Shown one piece after another: positions 59,221-64,000 of a stretch of 64,000 bases of DNA. This DNA is from Mucilaginibacter defluvii (lineage in GTDB: Bacteria > Bacteroidota > Bacteroidia > Sphingobacteriales > Sphingobacteriaceae): positions 2,108,001 to 2,172,000 of the forward strand of contig NZ_BAABJI010000002.1 of assembly GCF_039543225.1 (NCBI RefSeq), written 5' to 3'. Each line of letters opens with the position of its first letter. Positions within the stretch are counted from its first letter, which is position 1. The notes below the pieces were generated by a model, which ran no database searches, was not told the DNA's origin, and saw only the letters and a list, made by a program, of their open reading frames with translations. Both the position numbers and the translations under genes were made by a program.

Positions 59221-60027
59221 ATGGAAGCTACTACCGAGCAAAGCTCGCACTACAATAATCTGGAAAAGATGAGCGTTGGCGAGTTGCTGCAAAATATAAA
59301 TAACGAAGACAAAACCGTACCCTTAGCCGTTGAAAAGGCCCTGCCGCAAATTGAGGCGCTGGTTAAAGGCGTTGCGGAGCGTATGCGCAATGGCGGCCGC
59401 CTTTTTTACATTGGCGCGGGCACCAGCGGCCGTTTGGGCGTGGTTGATGCATCAGAGTGTCCGCCTACCTACGGTGTGCCTTTTGATATGGTGATCGGTA
59501 TTATTGCCGGTGGCAACGGCGCCATCCGTAAAGCCGTTGAGTTTGCCGAGGATGATGCCGAACAAGCCTGGCAGGACATGCTGGCCTACAACATTACCGC
59601 TAAGGATGTTGTGGTGGGCATAGCCGCATCGGGCAGAACGCCTTATGTTATCGGGGGCTTAAAAACAGCCAATACCAACGGTTGCCTTACCGGCTGTATA
59701 GTTTGCAACAGCGGCAGCCCGGTTGCCGCCGAAGCGCAATATCCGGTTGAAGTGATTACCGGCCCCGAGTTTGTTACCGGATCGACCCGAATGAAGGCAG
59801 GCACGGCTCAAAAACTGGTATTAAACATGCTTACTACCAGTGTTATGATACAGTTAGGGCATGTAAAAGGTAATAAGATGGTGGATATGCAGTTATCAAA
59901 TTATAAGCTGATTGACCGCGGAACCCGCATGGTGATGAGCGAGACCGGGCTTGATGAGGCTACCGCTGCAAACCTGCTGAAAACGCACGGCAGCGTACGC
60001 AAGGCTGTTGAAGCCGCCGGCAGATAA
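59221..60027 (+). CDS. murQ: N-acetylmuramic acid 6-phosphate etherase
   Basis: The 268-aa SIS-fold protein has the glycine-rich sugar-phosphate loop GAGTSGRLGVVDASECPPTY. Glu79 and Glu110 have the 31-residue spacing of the catalytic pair in E. coli MurQ (83 and 114). STRMKAGTAQKLVLNM is the second signature. It cleaves the lactyl ether of MurNAc-6-phosphate to GlcNAc-6-phosphate and D-lactate in cell-wall recycling. It is shorter than the usual 300 aa. Followed 23 bp later by a hypothetical gene. Confidence 0.95.
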   Translation: MEATTEQSSHYNNLEKMSVGELLQNINNEDKTVPLAVEKALPQIEALVKGVAERMRNGGRLFYIGAGTSGRLGVVDASECPPTYGVPFDMVIGIIAGGNGAIRKAVEFAEDDAEQAWQDMLAYNITAKDVVVGIAASGRTPYVIGGLKTANTNGCLTGCIVCNSGSPVAAEAQYPVEVITGPEFVTGSTRMKAGTAQKLVLNMLTTSVMIQLGHVKGNKMVDMQLSNYKLIDRGTRMVMSETGLDEATAANLLKTHGSVRKAVEAAGR

Positions 60028-60050
60028 ACAAGAATTACAGGAATACACAA

Positions 60051-60617
60051 ATGCACGAGATAGAACCATATTACAAATGGCGCGATGACTACATAGCGGC
60101 GGAGGATCAGCATTCGCCCTTTTATGCTACCCAATACAGCGAATTTGAATTTGATAAGCAGATATACAACTACCTGCTGCATCCGCAGTGGGACACCTTC
60201 GGCTCAAACACCTTGTACCTGAAGGTGCTTTTTGTGGATTATGACAAGCAATATGCCATTATTGAATTTATTGGCGAATGGAACGACGCCATAGGTAACG
60301 ACATTATGATGCTTAAGCGGGAATTGCTGGAGCTTATGATGGACGAAGGGATTAATAAATTCATCCTGATAGGCGAAAACATATTGAACTATCATTCATC
60401 TGACGATTGTTATTACGAAGAATGGTTTCAGGATGTGGAGGACGGCTGGATTGCGGGCGTTAACTTCAGGGAGCACGTTATCGAGGAATTTAGGCGCAAC
60501 AACATCGATTATTACATTAACTTCGGCGGCGAGCTTGACGAATTGGTTTGGCGCGGACTAAAACCTATACAGGTATTTAAAAAGGTAGAAGAACAGTTGA
60601 CCAAGCGATTAAACTAA
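60051..60617 (+). CDS. Conserved acidic cytoplasmic protein of unknown function
   Basis: The 188-aa protein has no signal peptide or membrane span. It is acidic and rich in Tyr, Asp and Glu (MHEIEPYYKWRDDYIAAED, SSDDCYYEEWFQDVEDG). No known catalytic motif is visible. It lies between murQ and the BI-1 family gene and starts 23 bp after murQ, so the two are probably co-transcribed. I have the impression that proteins of this kind are conserved in Sphingobacteriales but I cannot name a family. Confidence 0.75.
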   Translation: MHEIEPYYKWRDDYIAAEDQHSPFYATQYSEFEFDKQIYNYLLHPQWDTFGSNTLYLKVLFVDYDKQYAIIEFIGEWNDAIGNDIMMLKRELLELMMDEGINKFILIGENILNYHSSDDCYYEEWFQDVEDGWIAGVNFREHVIEEFRRNNIDYYINFGGELDELVWRGLKPIQVFKKVEEQLTKRLN

Positions 60618-60671
60618 GTCAACAGTATTCAATCTATATAATCAGGAAAACAACCTAAAACAAATAAAACA

Positions 60672-61412
60672 ATGCAGGACAACACGCAACCTTACGTTTA
60701 TAACAACGTAATTGAAATTGAAGATGCCGCAGCATCTCGAAGATTTATTGCTAATGTATTTATGTGGATGTTCGTGGCGCTTGGCCTCTCGGCCGGATTG
60801 GCCTGGATATTCGGACATGACATTACGCTGTTTAAATTATTAGTGGACTTAGAAACCGGGCAGCGCACGGGTTTGGGTACAGTAGTTATGTTTTTACCTT
60901 TGGCTTTCGTGCTTGTAATGTCTTTCGGCATGAATAAGTTGAACTACCCCTTACTTATTGTGCTGTTCGTGGCCTTTGCTTTGGCTATGGGCTTAAGCCT
61001 TAGCTTTATTTTTGCCGCTTATGCCGAAACTACTATCGCGGGCGTGTTTATAACGACGTCTGTTGTGTTTGGCGTAATGGCAGTTGCAGGCTATATTACA
61101 AACCAGGACCTGACCAAATTTGGCTCAATACTTACTATGCTTCTTGTTGGCGTGGTGGTAGCTTCATTAGTGAACTGGTTTATGCGTAGCGAAGGCCTTA
61201 GCCAAATAATTACCTATGTTGGCGTTGCTGTTTTTGTAGGCCTAACCGCTTACGATGTGCAAAAGCTTAAACGCATCGGCTCGGGTATGGAATATGGACA
61301 GGCATCTACCAAAAAAATGGCTGTAATGGGCGCGTTAACTTTGTACCTTGATTTTATTAACCTGTTTCTGTTACTGCTCCGTTTATTCGGCGGCGGCAGA
61401 CGCAGCAATTAA
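60672..61412 (+). CDS. Bax inhibitor-1/YccA-family membrane protein
   Basis: The 246-aa protein has seven predicted membrane spans. Typical family segments are RRFIANVFMWMFVALGLSAG, a central AGVFITTSVVFGVMAVAGYI and the C-terminal TAYDVQKLKRIG and LTLYLDFINLFLLLLRLFG. The conserved Asp in the last-but-one span region (YDVQ) and in LDFINLF fits the pH-sensing aspartate pair of bacterial BI-1 proteins. Members leak calcium or modulate membrane proteases such as FtsH. It is the last gene of the murQ group before a strong bidirectional terminator. Confidence 0.92.
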   Translation: MQDNTQPYVYNNVIEIEDAAASRRFIANVFMWMFVALGLSAGLAWIFGHDITLFKLLVDLETGQRTGLGTVVMFLPLAFVLVMSFGMNKLNYPLLIVLFVAFALAMGLSLSFIFAAYAETTIAGVFITTSVVFGVMAVAGYITNQDLTKFGSILTMLLVGVVVASLVNWFMRSEGLSQIITYVGVAVFVGLTAYDVQKLKRIGSGMEYGQASTKKMAVMGALTLYLDFINLFLLLLRLFGGGRRSN

Positions 61413-61430
61413 GTCTAAACATTTAACAAA

Positions 61431-61472
61431 TAGAAAGGGCGGCAATAAATATTGCCGCCCTTTCTGCTTTTA
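61431..61472. terminator. Strong bidirectional terminator
   Basis: The perfect 15-bp stem AGAAAGGGCGGCAAT / ATTGCCGCCCTTTCT has a 4-nt loop. The tail GCTTTT is on the plus strand. It separates the BI-1 gene from the convergent YfhO gene. Confidence 0.9.
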
Positions 61473-61489
61473 TAAGCCGACGTTTACAA

Positions 61490-63961
61490 TCAGGCTGTTT
61501 TCTTTTTACGGGTTCCGGCGAATACCGCACCGCCTATAGCCAGCACCAACAGTATCGACCCGGCAAGTGAAATGGTTTCACCGGTATAGTACGAAGTCGG
61601 GTGGAAGATAAATTCAATCTTATGGTTACCAATAGGTATCTGCGCGGCACGCAGCAGGTAATCAGCCCTAAAATATGGTTTTTCCTCACCATCAATCAGC
61701 ATTTTCCAGCCTTTGTCATAGTAAATCTCCGAAAATACAGCCACCTGTGCCGAAGTTGAACCGCTCTCGTAAACCAGGTGCTCCGGTGCGTAGCTTACCA
61801 GTTTGATGGTAGCATTAGGATCAATACCTACTTCCTTCTCGTTGATAAACGATTTATATTGTTTATCAACTATGGCTTCCTCTTTCGGGTTAAAACTGCT
61901 GATGGCCTGCATCTCCTGGTCGGCGTTATCCGCATATTTAATGCTTTTTACAAACCAGGCATTGCCACAGGCGTCGGCATTGGTACGCATACCAGTTTGG
62001 CCGGTTTTCGGGTCGGCGGTGATGATGTATTTAGTGTTCAGCATATCCAGCACATCAGAGTTAATGCTTTTGCTAAACTGGTTATTCATCAGCTCATCAA
62101 AACGGCGCAAACGCGCAGAATGGAAACCGCCCACCGTTTTGTGGAAATATGATGCGTATGAATCACTAAATGGCAGAGATAGGCTCAAATCCATTACCCT
62201 ATAATAAGTGGTATCGCGAGAAATAATGTTATCCACTTCGCGTGCCTTGTAAATATTATCGTAGTCTGATTTGTCCCTAAAATTCCGCTCATTCAGGTAA
62301 CGTTTATCAACCGTCCACATGTCAGCCATTATTACCGCTACAAAGGCAAAGGCCAGCACTGTAGTATTCAACTTGCCTTTGATATATGCCCAAAGTATAC
62401 CGAAGGTTATGAGTATAAAGATCAGTGAGCGGATGGCATCTGTTTTGGCAAGCGATATCCTATCCTGCACCAGGGCCGAGGCCACGGTATTAGCCATTCC
62501 ATTATCGCCGCCAAAGGCTTGTGCCAGGCTGCTGATCAGCGTTTCGTGATTGCTTGATTTAAAGCTGAAGAAAATATCCGGGGCTACAGCCATAATCAGG
62601 CAGATGCCGCCGGTAATGTAAAGCGCTATTTTAAGTTTGTTGAATAGCGGTTTTTTATCCTGAGCGGTTACGAGTTCGTTTATAGCCAGGAAAGCCAGTA
62701 TCGGGAAGCATAAGCTGGCAATAACCAGTATCGACTCCACCGCGCGGAACTTGTTGTACAGCGGGAAGTAATCAAAAAATATATCAGAGAAGCCGATTAG
62801 GTTTTTACCGTATGACAGCAGGATGCTTAACAGGGTAGCGCCCACTATCCACCACTTAATGCGGTTTTTAACCACCAGCAAACCGAATACGAACAGGAAG
62901 CACACAATGGCGCCGAAATACCAGGGGCCTGCTGTACCCGGCTTGTCACCCCAGTAAACGGGCAATTGCTGCGCAAAGCCTTGCGCCTGCCCGGCATCAA
63001 CACCTTTCTCGGTAAGCGTTTTAACTACTTTTGAATCCTCACCGAGCGGGGTATGGTCGCCGCCGCCGTAGGCATTTGGTACCAGAAAGGTAATAATCTC
63101 GCTAACGCCCTGGCTCCAGTTGTAGGCATAACCCTTATCCAGACCATGATCGGCCTCGCTACCATCGTTTTTGGCTGTAAGATTTGCTTTACCGCGTATA
63201 GTATATTGGCTATATTCATAAGTAGTCCACAAAGTACCGGCGTTAATTAGTATGGCCAGTACAAACGAGGCAGCCAAAACCCCTATTGATTTGAGGAACG
63301 GCCTGGTTTGTTTTGCTTTAATGGCATGATAGGCCTCGATTGCTACCAATATCACCAGCGACAGCATCAGGTAATACGTCATCTGTACGTGGTTTGAGCG
63401 TACTTCCATCGCCATAAAAAATGCCGTAATAACGCCGCCCCACAAATATTTTCCGCGCAAAACAAGCAGTATACCCGCCAACAGCGGTGCAAAGAACGCT
63501 ATGGCATAGGCCTGGTTAGCGTGCCCGGCCATTATATAAATAAAATTGTACGATGAAAAAGCGAAGGCAATAGCACCAGCCGCAGCCATAATCGGCTTGA
63601 AGCGCAATACACTGAACAGCAGGTAACCTCCCAGCAGGTACAGCAACACCGTATCTACCGGGTTAGGAAATACCGTTTTAAGCACGTTTATAACGTGTGT
63701 GGTAATATTTGATGCGTAAGGCGCCCAAATTTGGTATGAGGGCATACCGCCAAACATCTGGTTGGTCCATAAAGGGGCATGACCGGTTTTTTCTTTTACA
63801 GCCATTATCTCCCGCTGCATGGCCTGCGCCTGCGACACATCGCCCTGGTAAAGCATTTTGCCCTGTACCAGCGGACTAAAGAAATAGGCAAACGAGATAA
63901 CTAAGAAAGCTGCTATTACAGCCAAATGCACGCCATTGCGCTTAAACCAGTTGTTCATCAA
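61490..63961 (-). CDS. YfhO-family large membrane protein
   Basis: The 823-aa protein has about 13 membrane spans and a C-terminal extramembrane beta domain (about 600-790), closing with a last span and the basic tail GTRKKKTA. The start LAVIAAFLVISFAYFFSPLV and GDVSQAQAMQREIMAVKEKTG after span 1 match the bacterial YfhO group, which is distantly related to GT-C glycosyltransferases. It may add sugars to lipid-linked envelope polymers, as suggested for Gram-positive YfhO in lipoteichoic acid glycosylation. The substrate here is not known. It stands alone near the window end. Confidence 0.85.
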   Translation of the reverse strand: MMNNWFKRNGVHLAVIAAFLVISFAYFFSPLVQGKMLYQGDVSQAQAMQREIMAVKEKTGHAPLWTNQMFGGMPSYQIWAPYASNITTHVINVLKTVFPNPVDTVLLYLLGGYLLFSVLRFKPIMAAAGAIAFAFSSYNFIYIMAGHANQAYAIAFFAPLLAGILLVLRGKYLWGGVITAFFMAMEVRSNHVQMTYYLMLSLVILVAIEAYHAIKAKQTRPFLKSIGVLAASFVLAILINAGTLWTTYEYSQYTIRGKANLTAKNDGSEADHGLDKGYAYNWSQGVSEIITFLVPNAYGGGDHTPLGEDSKVVKTLTEKGVDAGQAQGFAQQLPVYWGDKPGTAGPWYFGAIVCFLFVFGLLVVKNRIKWWIVGATLLSILLSYGKNLIGFSDIFFDYFPLYNKFRAVESILVIASLCFPILAFLAINELVTAQDKKPLFNKLKIALYITGGICLIMAVAPDIFFSFKSSNHETLISSLAQAFGGDNGMANTVASALVQDRISLAKTDAIRSLIFILITFGILWAYIKGKLNTTVLAFAFVAVIMADMWTVDKRYLNERNFRDKSDYDNIYKAREVDNIISRDTTYYRVMDLSLSLPFSDSYASYFHKTVGGFHSARLRRFDELMNNQFSKSINSDVLDMLNTKYIITADPKTGQTGMRTNADACGNAWFVKSIKYADNADQEMQAISSFNPKEEAIVDKQYKSFINEKEVGIDPNATIKLVSYAPEHLVYESGSTSAQVAVFSEIYYDKGWKMLIDGEEKPYFRADYLLRAAQIPIGNHKIEFIFHPTSYYTGETISLAGSILLVLAIGGAVFAGTRKKKTA

Positions 63962-64000
63962 TATAGTTTAAATGAGTATGAATGCTCAAAAATAAAAATT

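Overview
The window looks like chromosomal DNA of a Bacteroidota (Bacteroidetes) species, most likely Sphingobacteriaceae near Mucilaginibacter or Pedobacter. This rests on a SusC/SusD pair with a DUF3823 lipoprotein, LytTR/LytS signalling, FtsX-type permeases of about 800 aa, a PIG-L deacetylase of about 830 aa, DUF6249 and DUF2911 proteins, near absence of Shine-Dalgarno sequences, and promoters of the TTTG-N19-TAnnTTTG type. The genus is inferred from gene content only. No tRNA, rRNA, CRISPR array, IS element or prophage gene was recognised.

Region 1 (1-13.6 kb) is a polysaccharide utilisation locus. On the minus strand, susC, susD and a DUF3823 lipoprotein are followed by a GH2 enzyme, a GH43-like enzyme and a GH127-type enzyme. 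A convergent LacI regulator comes next, and beyond it an FGE-sulfatase pair, with the sulfatase cut by the window edge. The set suggests a galactose/L-arabinofuranose-containing, possibly sulfated glycan. A 21-bp tandem repeat sits upstream of susC.

Region 2 (13.7-31 kb) is mostly cell-envelope and housekeeping: an SRPBCC protein, PlsC, a LytS/LytR two-component system, a membrane peptide with an ABC-2 transporter, an MFS exporter, an M28 peptidase, a GH3 acyl-adenylase family protein, LptB, GltX, an orphan kinase, DinB, and an ECF sigma/anti-sigma pair with a recognisable ECF promoter. The intergenic region between lytS and the peptide-ABC operon carries a good LytTR-type direct repeat (17511-17540), so these genes probably form one signalling and transport module.

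Region 3 (31-47 kb) holds a DUF2911 protein, a mycobacterial-type AhpC/AhpD peroxidase pair, a candidate small RNA, a TetR-controlled tripartite efflux pump with two matching operators, a PIG-L deacetylase, an FtsX-like permease and two sodium:solute symporters. The first symporter is preceded by two small membrane proteins. The smaller of these, 42 aa with a GTG start, overlaps both neighbouring genes.

Region 4 (47-64 kb) has a GapN-like aldehyde dehydrogenase lacking the usual general-base Glu, a HAD phosphatase, two tandem paralogous outer-membrane-like proteins, and a metH-metF operon under a SAM-I riboswitch. It ends with an S41 protease, MurQ, a conserved hypothetical, a BI-1 family protein and a YfhO-like membrane protein. 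Dispersed intergenic repeats of several kinds occur: GC-rich hairpins just after stop codons, a large imperfect palindrome, and heptad arrays.
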